Source: Noviherbaspirillum sp. UKPF54 (GTDB lineage Bacteria; Pseudomonadota; Gammaproteobacteria; Burkholderiales; Burkholderiaceae_D). Taken from it: a DNA stretch of 64,000 bases. Both the position numbers and the translations under genes were made by a program. The DNA is taken from NCBI RefSeq assembly GCF_007874125.1, contig NZ_CP040128.1:1860001-1924000 (forward strand). Direction: 5' to 3'. The stretch's first letter is position 1. The number at the start of each line of letters is the position of its first letter. Positions 43,672-51,993 of the stretch are shown piece by piece. The notes beneath the pieces were generated by a model that was not told the DNA's origin, ran no database searches, and saw nothing but the letters and a program-made list of their open reading frames with translations.

Positions 43672-43898
43672 CCCAATCCGACGACGAAATCGCGCTCGAC
43701 GTCTGCTGGCTGGAACCGCCCGAACCGATGGAACGCATTCTCGACGCGCTGTCGACCATGCCTCCCGACAAGCGCCTGCGAGTCCTGATCCACCGCGAAC
43801 CGATTCCGCTGTATCGCATTCTCGGCAATAACGGATATGCCTACCGTACCCAGAGCCGCGATGATCATCTGTATGAAATACTGATCTGGCAAAAGTAA
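43668..43898 (+). CDS. DUF2249 small protein
   Basis: The 76-residue product has the DUF2249 pattern LDVCWLEPPEPMERILDAL, then LRVLIHREPIPLYRIL and YEILIWQK, a TusA-like alpha/beta fold. It overlaps the hemerythrin gene at one end and the next membrane protein gene at the other (TAATG). DUF2249 proteins frequently accompany hemerythrins in denitrifiers. Their biochemical function is unknown. Confidence 0.9.
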   Translation: MTQSDDEIALDVCWLEPPEPMERILDALSTMPPDKRLRVLIHREPIPLYRILGNNGYAYRTQSRDDHLYEILIWQK

Positions 43899-45208
43899 TG
43901 CAACGCGTATTGTCGTTCGAGCAAACCCCGGCGCTGACGGTGCCGTTGAGATTCTTCCTTACCGCGCCGCTTTTCGCTGTCGCCGCAGCCGTCGTTCTCC
44001 TCTGGCAGGGGCCGGATGCGCTAGCCACTCGCTGGTCGCCGGCGGCGCTGGCGCTGACCCATCTACTGACCCTCGGTTTTCTGGCCAGCGCCATGACCGG
44101 CGCCCTGCTCCAGATATTGTCGGTCGTCGCCGGAGTCAACATCCCCAGGCCGCGCACCACTTCCGCGGCAATTCATGCGAGCCTCACCCTGGGCGCCGCC
44201 GCATTGGCGCTCGGCTTCTTGATCGGCACGCCCTCCCTATTCCAAACCGCAGTGCCGCTGCTGCTCGGCGCCTTCGGCACATTGCTCGTCGTTTGCGCGT
44301 ACGGCTTGTGGCGCGCCCCGGGCCGCAGCGACATGATCACCGCGATTCGCTTCGCTCTGGCCGCGCTCGGCATCACGGTCGTGCTGGGCGCGTCCGCCGC
44401 CAGCCTCTTCGCATGGCAGCTGCCGGTGCCCCTGCAGCGAGTGGTCCAGTTGCATGTGGCGTGGGGCTTGCTGGGATGGGTGGGATTGCTGGTCATCGGC
44501 GTGGCTTACCAGGTCGTCCCGATGTTCCAGGTGACGCCGGTCTACCCTCAGAGCGTGACCCGCTGGCTGTCCAAGGTCCTGTTCGCGTCGCTGGGAATCT
44601 GGTCGGTGATTGCGACCCTGTCGGAGGGCCGGCACACCCTGCTTAACGCACTGTCGTCCGAATTGCTGTACGGCGGTTTCGCCGTGTTTGGTGCCACCAC
44701 ACTCTACCTGCTGTGGCACAGGAAGCGCCCCAAGCCCGATCCCACCACCCTGTTCTGGCGCACTTCGCTGCTCAGCCTGCTGGCATGCATGGCGCTGTGG
44801 ATTTTCGGCGAGCTGCTGCCGCAGTTTGCCCTGTCGCGCGCCTTTCCCTTCCTGCTTGGCATTCTGTTTATCGTCGGATTTGCCTATTCCGTCGTCAACG
44901 GTATGCTGTACAAGATCGTCCCTTTCCTAGTGTGGTATCACCTCCAGAACCAGTTGAGTGGCGGCTGCGCGAAAGCGCCGAATGTCAAGCAGGTGCTGCC
45001 TGACAGCGCGGCTGAAAAGCAGTTCCGCGCACACATCGTCGCACTCGTGCTGCTGATCGCAAGCGCGATCTGGCCGCATGGCCTGGCATATTTGGCGGCT
45101 GCGGCGTTCGGGCTGTCCTCCGGCTGGCTGTGGCTTAATCTAATGACGGCGGCGCGTGTCTACCGGCGCTTTCTGGCGCAAGCGTCCGCGTCGCCCGCAG
45201 TGGCTTGA
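43898..45208 (+). CDS. Multi-span membrane protein with haem-copper-oxidase/NnrS-like features
   Basis: The 436-residue protein has about twelve hydrophobic helices. Conserved-looking histidines lie within or beside helices (LALTHLLTLGFLASAM, RVVQLHVAWGLLGWVG, FLVWYHLQNQ), a pattern shared with NnrS-like proteins and with single-subunit relatives of oxidase subunit I. It lacks the full His set of an active NorB or CcoN. It is coupled to the DUF2249 gene, so hemerythrin, DUF2249 and this protein probably act together, perhaps in NO tolerance. The assignment to NnrS is tentative. Confidence 0.75.
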   Translation: MQRVLSFEQTPALTVPLRFFLTAPLFAVAAAVVLLWQGPDALATRWSPAALALTHLLTLGFLASAMTGALLQILSVVAGVNIPRPRTTSAAIHASLTLGAAALALGFLIGTPSLFQTAVPLLLGAFGTLLVVCAYGLWRAPGRSDMITAIRFALAALGITVVLGASAASLFAWQLPVPLQRVVQLHVAWGLLGWVGLLVIGVAYQVVPMFQVTPVYPQSVTRWLSKVLFASLGIWSVIATLSEGRHTLLNALSSELLYGGFAVFGATTLYLLWHRKRPKPDPTTLFWRTSLLSLLACMALWIFGELLPQFALSRAFPFLLGILFIVGFAYSVVNGMLYKIVPFLVWYHLQNQLSGGCAKAPNVKQVLPDSAAEKQFRAHIVALVLLIASAIWPHGLAYLAAAAFGLSSGWLWLNLMTAARVYRRFLAQASASPAVA

Positions 45209-45889
45209 TCAGCCGCCGTAATTGCGCAACTTTTCAATATCGAGGATGGTGATGTTGCGTCCGTCCACGCTGATCAACCCCTCGTTGGCGAGCTCGTGGA
45301 GGATGCGGGAAAAGTGTTCGGGCGTCAGGTTCAGGCGCGAGGCCAGCACGTTCTTGCTCACTTCGAGGCGGATCTGGTCGCCGTCTGCCGGCATTTCTTC
45401 CTTCAGCAGGTAACCGATCACCCGTTGCGCGCCGGAGCGCAGCGAATACGCCTCCACGTCGCAAATCAATCCGTGCAGGCGCCGGCTCAATCCTGCCAAC
45501 ATCTTGCGCGCGAATTTCGGATCGCGACCCAGTTCCTCGAACACCGCAGACTTCGCCACATGCAGCAGCAACGAATCGGCCAGCGCGTGTGCCGAGACGA
45601 TATACGGCTTTTCCATGAACATCAGCGCTTCGCCGAAGCTGTGGCCGGGGCCGATGATCTCGACCACCTTTTCGCTTCCGCCAGGCGAGACGAATGACAG
45701 CTTGACCTGACCGTACACCACCGTATGGAAGCCGACGCAGGGGTCGCCGCGCCGGAATATCTGCTGGCCGCGCGGAACATGCAATTCCGTGGTCGAGGCC
45801 GCGATATGGTCGAGCTCTTCCGGGTCAAGCTCGTTGAACAGCGGGAGCCGTGTCAGGAAATCCTGAACCTTGATCTTTCCGATGCTCAT
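45209..45889 (-). CDS. dnr: Crp/Fnr-family regulator, Dnr type
   Basis: The 226-residue protein has an N-terminal cyclic-nucleotide-like sensor domain (HSFGEALMFMEKPYIVSAHA) and a C-terminal helix-turn-helix (SKNVLASRLNLTPEHFSRIL), with recognition helix residues E-x2-S-R as in FNR-type proteins that bind TTGAT-N4-ATCAA. It lacks the N-terminal cysteine group of FNR/Anr, so it is not an iron-sulfur oxygen sensor; Dnr-type proteins respond to NO through haem. It is the only such regulator in the window and a good candidate for the boxes at nosZ, nrdD, ubi, hemerythrin and uspA. The start at 45889 follows GGGAACGGCT; a TTG 12 bp upstream is less likely. Confidence 0.88.
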   Translation of the reverse strand: MSIGKIKVQDFLTRLPLFNELDPEELDHIAASTTELHVPRGQQIFRRGDPCVGFHTVVYGQVKLSFVSPGGSEKVVEIIGPGHSFGEALMFMEKPYIVSAHALADSLLLHVAKSAVFEELGRDPKFARKMLAGLSRRLHGLICDVEAYSLRSGAQRVIGYLLKEEMPADGDQIRLEVSKNVLASRLNLTPEHFSRILHELANEGLISVDGRNITILDIEKLRNYGG

Positions 45890-46048
45890 AGCCGTTCCCA
45901 AATCATGTTTTGTTTATTCATTGATGCATGGTCTCGGAAGCTTCCTCGCATGCCGTCCTTTTTTACCAGGGAGGGTGACGCAGGCTGATCGCTCTGGAAT
46001 CCCGAACTGTCCGGGGATAAAGTCAGTCCCGCAAGGCGCGCGACGCGT

Positions 46049-46474
46049 TCAGCGCACGATCAGCACCGGCACGCTGGTGCATGCCAGAACCTTGGTCGCA
46101 ACCGACCCCATCACGAGGTTCTGCAGCGCGCCGTGCCCGTGCGAGCCCATCACTATCATGTCGATCTTGTGCTTCTTTGCATAGCCGCGAATTTCCTCGG
46201 CCACCTCGCCCACCTTGTAACTCGCCACGTAGGGGAGTTCATGCTTGCGCAGCAGTTTTTCCGCCGATGTCAGCGCGTCGCGCGCTTCCTCGTCATAGTA
46301 GCGCTTGATCGCCTCCTCTCCCAGGAATGCGCGGGAGCGCCCCGGCGGAATGGGCAATTTAACATGAAGCAAATGCAGTTCCGGCTCCCCGCGGAACCAG
46401 TCGAGATGGGCAACCACATGCTTGATTGCTTTTGCGGTATAGGGCGAACCGTCTACTGCGATAAGAAGTTTCAT
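46049..46474 (-). CDS. Universal stress protein (UspA family)
   Basis: The 141-residue product begins MKLLIAVDGSPYTAKAI and ends with the ATP-binding pattern MGSHGHGALQNLVMGSVATKVL (G-2x-G-9x-G-S) plus VPVLIVR, so it is likely an ATP-binding UspA. An FNR-type box with a -10 at the right distance lies upstream, indicating induction under anoxia. Stress proteins under FNR/Anr control are known in pseudomonads. Confidence 0.93.
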   Translation of the reverse strand: MKLLIAVDGSPYTAKAIKHVVAHLDWFRGEPELHLLHVKLPIPPGRSRAFLGEEAIKRYYDEEARDALTSAEKLLRKHELPYVASYKVGEVAEEIRGYAKKHKIDMIVMGSHGHGALQNLVMGSVATKVLACTSVPVLIVR

Positions 46475-46552
46475 GCCGCTTTCCTAAGGGCGTTGAAGAA
46501 ACTCGCACGGGTCTTCGGGACGAACCGGGAGAGCCTGGAAGATGCCGGCGCC

Positions 46553-46594
46553 AATTTAACAAACGCAATAGGCCATTTGTTTGACTTGGATCAA
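46553..46594 (-). promoter_or_regulatory. FNR/Dnr-dependent promoter of the uspA gene
   Basis: TTGACTTGGATCAA (46581-46594) has one mismatch to TTGAT-N4-ATCAA. A -10-like TAAATT (minus strand, 46553-46558) is centred 32 bp away. The opposite direction, toward ndh, shows no matching -10, so the site most likely serves uspA. Confidence 0.75.
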
Positions 46595-46771
46595 GCAGTT
46601 TCAGATTGACGTTTTCACCACGTCGATGGAAAGCGAGCGGCTGGCTCGCCTCGCCGGGTTTCGTCGGGCGCCAGTCAAGGATGCTGCAATTTATATAAAT
46701 GCCATCTGTCCAACGCACGACCCATACGTATTTTAACGTTCTTGCAACATTCCTATGACAAGGAGTTCAAT

Positions 46772-48094
46772 TTGAGCCCATCTTCAGGCGTTAGCCCACA
46801 CCGCATTACCATCGTTGGCGGCGGTGCGGGCGGACTGGAACTTGCCGTTCGCCTCGGAAAGAAACTTGCGGGGAAAGGCAAGGCAGTCATCACCTTGGTC
46901 GATGCCGCCCGCACCCATTTGTGGAAGCCGCTGCTGCACCAGGTGGCGGCCGGCACCATGGACAGCCATGTAGACGAAATCGAGTACCTTGCGCTGGCGC
47001 GCGACTACCATTTCGCCTTCCGCCTGGGACGCATGGATGGGTTGAACCGGGAAAAGAAGGAGGTCTACCTGGCGCCGACCTACGATGAAGACGGGCAGGA
47101 AATCCTGCCGCGCCAGGCTATCGGCTATGACACCCTGGTCATCGCCATCGGCAGCCAGACCAACGACTTCGGCACGCCGGGCGTGCGCGACCACAGCATC
47201 ATGCTCGATTCGCCGGATGCGGCCGAACGATTTCACCAGCGCCTGATCAACTCCTGCCTGCGAGCCCAGGCCAGGCCCCGCCAGAGCGGGCACCAGTTCA
47301 CCGTCACTATCATCGGCGGCGGCGCCACCGGCGTGGAACTGTCGGCGGAACTGCACATGACGGCAAAGATCATTTCCAGCTATGGCCTGGCGAATTTCGA
47401 CCCCGAGAAGGATATCCGCATCGTCATCGTGGAAGCCTCGCCGCGCCTGCTCAACGTGCTGCCCGAGCGGCTCTCGAATGCGGTCACGCACGAACTGCAC
47501 GGGCTGAGCATCGAAACCCATACCAACGAGCGTGTAACGGAAGTCACGCCGGAAGGCGTGAAAATGGCCAGTGGTAAATTCATCGCGAGCGATATCGTGG
47601 TATGGGCCGCAGGCATCAAGGTGCCCGATTTCATGAAGGATCTCGATGGTCTGGAAACAAACCGCCTCAATCAGCTGGTGGTGCGGCGCACCTTGCAAAG
47701 CACGCGCGACCTGGCGGTTTTCGCCATGGGCGACTGCGCCGCCTGTCCACGCAGCGACGGCAAGAACACTGTCCCGCCGCGAGCGCAATCGGCGCACCAG
47801 GAAGCAAAGACGCTGGCCAGATCGTTAGCGAGAATGCTGGAGGGCAAGCCGCTGCTGGAGTTCACCTACCGGGACCGCGGCTCGCTGGTATCGCTGGGCG
47901 ATTACAGTGCCGTGGGCAGCCTGATGGGCTCGATCGCGCGCGGATCGGTATTCATCGAAGGCACCATCGCCAAGTGGATGTACTGGGCGCTGCACAAGCA
48001 GCACCAGATCACGGTCAACGGCCTGTTCCATACCATCCTCGGTACGTTGGCCGAAACCATCGATCTTGCACGGCCGCGCATCAAGCTGCACTGA
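46772..48094 (+). CDS. ndh: Type II NADH dehydrogenase
   Basis: This is a non-proton-pumping NADH:quinone oxidoreductase at the inner face of the membrane. The 440-residue protein has the FAD fold IVGGGAGGLELAVRLG near the N-terminus, the NADH fold IIGGGATGVELSAEL, and the FAD-site segment VFAMGDCAACP. The C-terminal third carries amphipathic helices for membrane binding. I place the start at a TTG (46772) because AAGGAG lies six bases before it; a TTG 30 bp upstream opens the same frame without a site. Confidence 0.9.
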   Translation: MSPSSGVSPHRITIVGGGAGGLELAVRLGKKLAGKGKAVITLVDAARTHLWKPLLHQVAAGTMDSHVDEIEYLALARDYHFAFRLGRMDGLNREKKEVYLAPTYDEDGQEILPRQAIGYDTLVIAIGSQTNDFGTPGVRDHSIMLDSPDAAERFHQRLINSCLRAQARPRQSGHQFTVTIIGGGATGVELSAELHMTAKIISSYGLANFDPEKDIRIVIVEASPRLLNVLPERLSNAVTHELHGLSIETHTNERVTEVTPEGVKMASGKFIASDIVVWAAGIKVPDFMKDLDGLETNRLNQLVVRRTLQSTRDLAVFAMGDCAACPRSDGKNTVPPRAQSAHQEAKTLARSLARMLEGKPLLEFTYRDRGSLVSLGDYSAVGSLMGSIARGSVFIEGTIAKWMYWALHKQHQITVNGLFHTILGTLAETIDLARPRIKLH

Positions 48095-48099
48095 ATGGC

Positions 48100-48121
48100 G
48101 GCCGGAAGTCATCTTCCGGCC
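48100..48121. terminator. Bidirectional hairpin between ndh and the Spy-like gene
   Basis: GGCCGGAAG (48100-48108) and CTTCCGGCC (48113-48121) form a perfect 9-bp stem with a TCAT loop in the 42-bp gap between two convergent genes. No long T-run is present on either side. The position suggests termination for both genes. Confidence 0.65.
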
Positions 48122-48136
48122 ATCCAGGAGGTAGCG

Positions 48137-48604
48137 TCAGCGGCGCGGTCCACCGTACCAGTGCCGGCCAGAGCCGGGACCATGACGAAACGCCTCGTCG
48201 AAGACTTTCTTCTGCTCCGGGGTCAGCACCGCGTAAAATTCCTTGGTTGCCGCGACATGCTGCTCCATCCGCTTTTCCGCCTCTTTCATGTGCGCCAGCC
48301 TGCGCTCCATTCTTTCCGGCGCCGTCAGCTTGTCCAGCTCGCCGCGATCCGGCCGTACCGGCGGCTCCCCGGGCTTCACTTTATCCATGTAGGCATTCCA
48401 CGCCTTTTCCTGCTCCGCATTCAGCTTGAGCTTGTCATGCAATTCAGCCGCGCGCTTGGCCATGTGCTCCTTCATGCGCTCGCCGTAGTTGCCGTGGTCG
48501 CCCATGGGTCCGCCATCGGGCGTCTGCGCCAGCGATGCGACCGAACCGACGCCCAGGCTGAACGCGGCCATGCCAATAAACAGATGTTTGCGAAATGAAG
48601 TCAT
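48137..48604 (-). CDS. Spy/CpxP-like periplasmic LTxxQ protein
   Basis: The 155-residue protein has a signal peptide (about residues 1-26) and a helical, charged mature part with the LTxxQ-type repeat LTPEQKKVFDEAF near the C-terminus and LKLNAEQEKAWNAY earlier. It resembles Spy/CpxP periplasmic chaperones and the related heavy-metal-responsive proteins. The start at 48604 has AAAGGAAAG upstream. It is divergent from a two-component system, a common arrangement in which the regulator controls the periplasmic protein. Confidence 0.88.
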   Translation of the reverse strand: MTSFRKHLFIGMAAFSLGVGSVASLAQTPDGGPMGDHGNYGERMKEHMAKRAAELHDKLKLNAEQEKAWNAYMDKVKPGEPPVRPDRGELDKLTAPERMERRLAHMKEAEKRMEQHVAATKEFYAVLTPEQKKVFDEAFRHGPGSGRHWYGGPRR

Positions 48605-48702
48605 CGTCTTTCCTTTTCTCGAGTTACAAGCCCGCCTCGTCGGAGGCCGGTTCAACGTGCGCCAAAGCGGCTCCTTGCACGGTTCCCATCATGCACCCCA
48701 GA

Positions 48703-48781
48703 TGTAACACGCCGATGTCCGCACATCGCCATGTTGTACAGGCATGTAACCGGCTGCGGCCGATTTGTATCGCCCTGTATC
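48703..48781 (+). promoter_or_regulatory. Repeated TGTA sites in the divergent spy-like/two-component promoter
   Basis: TGTAAC/TGTAC/TGTATC motifs begin at 48703, 48735, 48745, 48766 and 48776. The spacings of 32, 10, 21 and 10 bp are all close to whole helical turns, so the sites lie on one face of the DNA. Two of them form 10-bp-spaced direct-repeat pairs, the classical OmpR-family operator form. A -10-like TACAAT (48807-48812) follows before the response regulator gene. Confidence 0.6.
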
Positions 48782-48853
48782 AGGCGCCGTGCGGGAAACA
48801 GCGCGATACAATTCCGCTTCGCCCGTCCCCCTCGAATCGCCATAATTACGCCC

Positions 48854-49573
48854 ATGGAAAATCCCGCTCACATCCTCATCGTCGACGACGACCGCGAGAT
48901 CAGCTCGCTGCTGGCCGAGTACCTGGAAAAAAACGGCTACCGTACGCTCACCGCCGGCGACGGCAAGGCGATGTGGAAGGCACTCGATGAGGCACGCGTC
49001 GACCTCATCGTGCTTGATCTCAATCTGCCGGGCGAGGACGGTCTCACACTTTGCCGCAACCTGCGCACCCGCTCCAACCTTCCGGTCATCATGCTCACCG
49101 CGCGCGGCGAGCCTGTCGACCGCATCCTCGGCCTGGAAATGGGCGCCGACGACTACGTGCCCAAGCCGTTCGAGCCGCGCGAGCTGTTCGCCCGCATCCG
49201 CAGCGTGCTGCGCCGCACCCAGGCGCTGCCGCCGAACCTGGAACATGACGAACCGCGCCAGGCGCGCTTCGCTGGCTGGACAATGGATTTCACGGCGCGC
49301 CACCTGATCAACCCGCAGGGCGTCGTGGTGGCACTGTCGGGCGCCGAGTTCCGCCTGCTGAAAATCTTCCTCGAACACGCAAACCGCGTCCTGAGCCGCG
49401 ACCACCTCCTCAACCTGACTCAGGGCCGGGACGCCGACCCGTTCGACCGCTCGATCGACCTGCAGATCAGCCGCCTGCGCCAGAAACTGGGCGAGGATGC
49501 GCGCTCGCCGCAGATCATCAAGACCGTACGCAACGAAGGCTATGTCCTGGCCACCCAGGTTGACCGCGAATGA
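48854..49573 (+). CDS. OmpR-family response regulator
   Basis: The 239-residue protein has a receiver domain with acidic pocket DDD (residues 11-13), phospho-Asp55 (VLDLNLPGEDG) and YVPKPF, followed by a winged-helix domain (VVALSGAEFRLLKIFLEHANR, QISRLRQKLGED, GYVLATQV). The start at 48854 gives the expected receiver N-terminus. It overlaps the sensor kinase gene by four bases. Autoregulation and control of the Spy-like gene are suggested by the repeated sites upstream. Confidence 0.95.
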   Translation: MENPAHILIVDDDREISSLLAEYLEKNGYRTLTAGDGKAMWKALDEARVDLIVLDLNLPGEDGLTLCRNLRTRSNLPVIMLTARGEPVDRILGLEMGADDYVPKPFEPRELFARIRSVLRRTQALPPNLEHDEPRQARFAGWTMDFTARHLINPQGVVVALSGAEFRLLKIFLEHANRVLSRDHLLNLTQGRDADPFDRSIDLQISRLRQKLGEDARSPQIIKTVRNEGYVLATQVDRE

Positions 49574-50928
49574 TCAAGTCCTTCTTCCAGTCGATGACGA
49601 GCCGGATCGTTCTGATCCTGGTGTCCGGCGTCGTCGTCAGCGCGCTGCTGAGCCTGTTCCTCGCCTTCGGCGAACGCCAGCGCATGATCGGCCAGTTCCG
49701 CGATTTTCATGCAGTCGAACGCGTCGCCCAGTTCGTCCTGTCGCTGGAAACCGTGCCCCCCGACCTGCGCGCCTCCTATCTGTCGGCGGCCTCCGGAATC
49801 GGCATCCAGGCGCGATTGGCCGGACCGGTGGAAGAAGTTCTGCAGCAGCAGACCGAGCTTGCGCAGCGGCTCGAACAGCGTCTGCTTGCGGGCCACGAAG
49901 TGGCGTCCGCTTCGCCCGAAAGCGCCGACTGCGCACCACCCAACCGCCCGGGCCGCTCGCTTCAGAGAAGGCAGCGCGACTTCCGCGCCGCCTGCGAAGC
50001 GCTGCTGGTGACGCTGCAGGACGGCTCCCGGATCAGGCTTTCCGTCGCGCCGCCGCGCCCGCCGTCGTTCGCGCCGCCGCCCGATTTCCTCGATTACGGC
50101 ATCCTGTTCGTGCTCAGCGTATCAGCCCTTGCCGCGATCATCGCGCGCATGACCATGCGCCCGCTCAAGCAACTGGCCCAGGCGGCCACCGAGCTGGGCA
50201 ACAATATCGACCGCCCGGCGCTGCCGGAACGCGGCGCCACCGAAATCCGGCAAGCCGCCGCCGCATTCAATGCGATGCAAGCGCGCATCCGCCACCACAT
50301 CAGGCAGCGGGCCCACATCCTAGCCGCCATCACGCACGATTTGCAGACGCCGCTCACGCGATTGCGCCTGAGGCTGGAAAAGGTCGACGACGCCGAGCTG
50401 CGCGCCAAGCTGATCAGCGACCTGTCGGCGATGCAGAGCATGGTGCGCGAAGGACTGGACTTGGCGCGCAGCATGGATCTGGCCGAGGCGATGCAGCCGC
50501 TCGACCTGGATTCACTGATCGACAGCGTCTGCGCCGACGCAGCCGACGCCGGGCAGCACGTCACAGCTTCCGGCGCAACGTCGGTATCGCTGTTGGCGCG
50601 GCCGACCGCGCTGCGCCGCTGCCTTACCAACCTGATCGACAACGCGGTCAAGTACGGCCATTCGGCCCAGGTGAGTGCAGCGCGCGAAGACGGCATGGCC
50701 GTGATATGCATCAGGGACGACGGCCCCGGCATTCCGGAGGCCGAGCTGGAGAAGGTGTTCGATCCGTTCTACCGGCTCGAAAGTTCGCGCTCGCGCGACA
50801 CCGGTGGAACAGGGCTGGGAATGACCATTGCGCGCAACATCGTCGAACAGCACGGCGGAACGATCCACTTGCGCAACCGCCGGGAAGGCGGGCTGGAGGT
50901 GACGGTCAGGCTACCTGCCCGAGCTTGA
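49570..50928 (+). CDS. EnvZ/CpxA-type sensor histidine kinase
   Basis: The 452-residue protein has two membrane helices (about residues 12-34 and 178-198) flanking a periplasmic sensor, a HAMP segment, the phospho-acceptor helix AAITHDLQTPLTRLRLR (His256), and a full ATPase domain with N box LTNLIDNAVKYG, G1 IRDDGPGIP and G2 GGTGLGMTIARNIVEQHGG. The periplasmic part is Pro/Arg-rich toward its end (APPRPPSFAPPP). It is co-transcribed with the response regulator. The Spy-like neighbour suggests envelope or metal stress as the signal. Confidence 0.95.
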   Translation: MIKSFFQSMTSRIVLILVSGVVVSALLSLFLAFGERQRMIGQFRDFHAVERVAQFVLSLETVPPDLRASYLSAASGIGIQARLAGPVEEVLQQQTELAQRLEQRLLAGHEVASASPESADCAPPNRPGRSLQRRQRDFRAACEALLVTLQDGSRIRLSVAPPRPPSFAPPPDFLDYGILFVLSVSALAAIIARMTMRPLKQLAQAATELGNNIDRPALPERGATEIRQAAAAFNAMQARIRHHIRQRAHILAAITHDLQTPLTRLRLRLEKVDDAELRAKLISDLSAMQSMVREGLDLARSMDLAEAMQPLDLDSLIDSVCADAADAGQHVTASGATSVSLLARPTALRRCLTNLIDNAVKYGHSAQVSAAREDGMAVICIRDDGPGIPEAELEKVFDPFYRLESSRSRDTGGTGLGMTIARNIVEQHGGTIHLRNRREGGLEVTVRLPARA

Positions 50929-51882
50929 CTGCGCATCAGCCGAGGGAGTGCCCGGGCAAGCGGGATCGATCCCCCACAGGCCGGAGCAGATGCGCACGCG
51001 GCACAACTCCCCCTCGATCAACCCGAGCGCACGGCAGCGTGCAACCAGCGCTTCGGTAGAGTCACCATCGTTGCGCACGACGATATCCCGGCTGCTGCCG
51101 GAGCGCCGCTCGTGCTTCGTACCTGCCGTGCCTGCCGAATATAGACGTGCATCGGTCGCAGGCTTGACCGTCTTTTTCCTGTTTTCCTTTTGGGCGGAGT
51201 CCCCGTGCGAAACATGCGATACCAGCGCCGCGATCAGATCGACGTCACCATCCTTGCCCGTGCGCTGGGGCGGCACGGCCTTTGCAGCGACCGCACTGCG
51301 CGGAGCCGGCCTGCTTCCCTGCTTGCTCACCGGGGTTGACGCCGGTTTCCCGGGGATCTGCCCGGCGCCGACATTTTCCGGCGCTATCGCTCTCGTATCC
51401 TGAGCAGACACAGCCACGCCTGTGCCGTTGCCTTCGGTTCGCCCCTCGGGCGGCACGAACTGCGCCAGATTCGCAGGAGGCTCTTCGACCGAGGCCTGCG
51501 GCTCGGTCCCAGGTATCGGCTCTTCGACGACGATCGTCGCCGTACCGGGATCGTCAGCCGCCGCCGCAACCGAAACCGGCTGCGGTTTGGGCGCTTCCTG
51601 CTTGAGTACTGTACGTCCAAGCGTCGCCTCGTTCGACGCGGCCGGCGACAAGCGGTGATAGACATCGACATCGCTGCCGACCAGGTACAAGGTGCCCGCC
51701 AGAGCGCCAACTAGGCCGACCAGCGCGGCCCGCCACCATATTGCACTCCTGCGCATGCGCGGTTCCAGCGCATCGAGAATGCGAAAGACATCGCCCGAAT
51801 CCTGTTCACGGCTGTTAAAGCTGTAGAGCGAAGGCCGGTCGGCCGCCTTCTTTTCCGTATTGATCGTGGTTTTCGCTTTCAT
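50911..51882 (-). CDS. Single-span membrane protein with a four-cysteine C-terminal motif
   Basis: I do not recognise a named family. The 323-residue protein has a short N-terminal part (SLYSFNSREQDSGDVFRIL), one membrane helix at about residues 49-67 and a long Pro/Ala/Glu-rich extracytoplasmic section. The compact C-terminal segment is ARCRALGLIEGELCRVRIC, then SGLWGIDPACP, with four cysteines that could form two disulfides. Its end overlaps the end of the histidine kinase gene by 18 bp on the other strand. It is divergent from the M15 peptidase gene, beside the type VI secretion genes, which may indicate a role in that system or in the envelope. Confidence 0.65.
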   Translation of the reverse strand: MKAKTTINTEKKAADRPSLYSFNSREQDSGDVFRILDALEPRMRRSAIWWRAALVGLVGALAGTLYLVGSDVDVYHRLSPAASNEATLGRTVLKQEAPKPQPVSVAAAADDPGTATIVVEEPIPGTEPQASVEEPPANLAQFVPPEGRTEGNGTGVAVSAQDTRAIAPENVGAGQIPGKPASTPVSKQGSRPAPRSAVAAKAVPPQRTGKDGDVDLIAALVSHVSHGDSAQKENRKKTVKPATDARLYSAGTAGTKHERRSGSSRDIVVRNDGDSTEALVARCRALGLIEGELCRVRICSGLWGIDPACPGTPSADAQSSSGR

Positions 51883-51993
51883 CGTTCGCCTGTCACAACA
51901 ACTGCCTGCATCCCGGGATTTTCGCCACCAAATTGTCTTTATAATAACATTCAATTTTGCATTTTTGACAATGAGCGCACCGGGATATTTATT

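Noticed and set aside
45890..45901. TTG start giving four extra residues to the Dnr-type regulator
   Set aside because: The ATG at 45889 has a better-placed GGGAA site and gives the usual family N-terminus.
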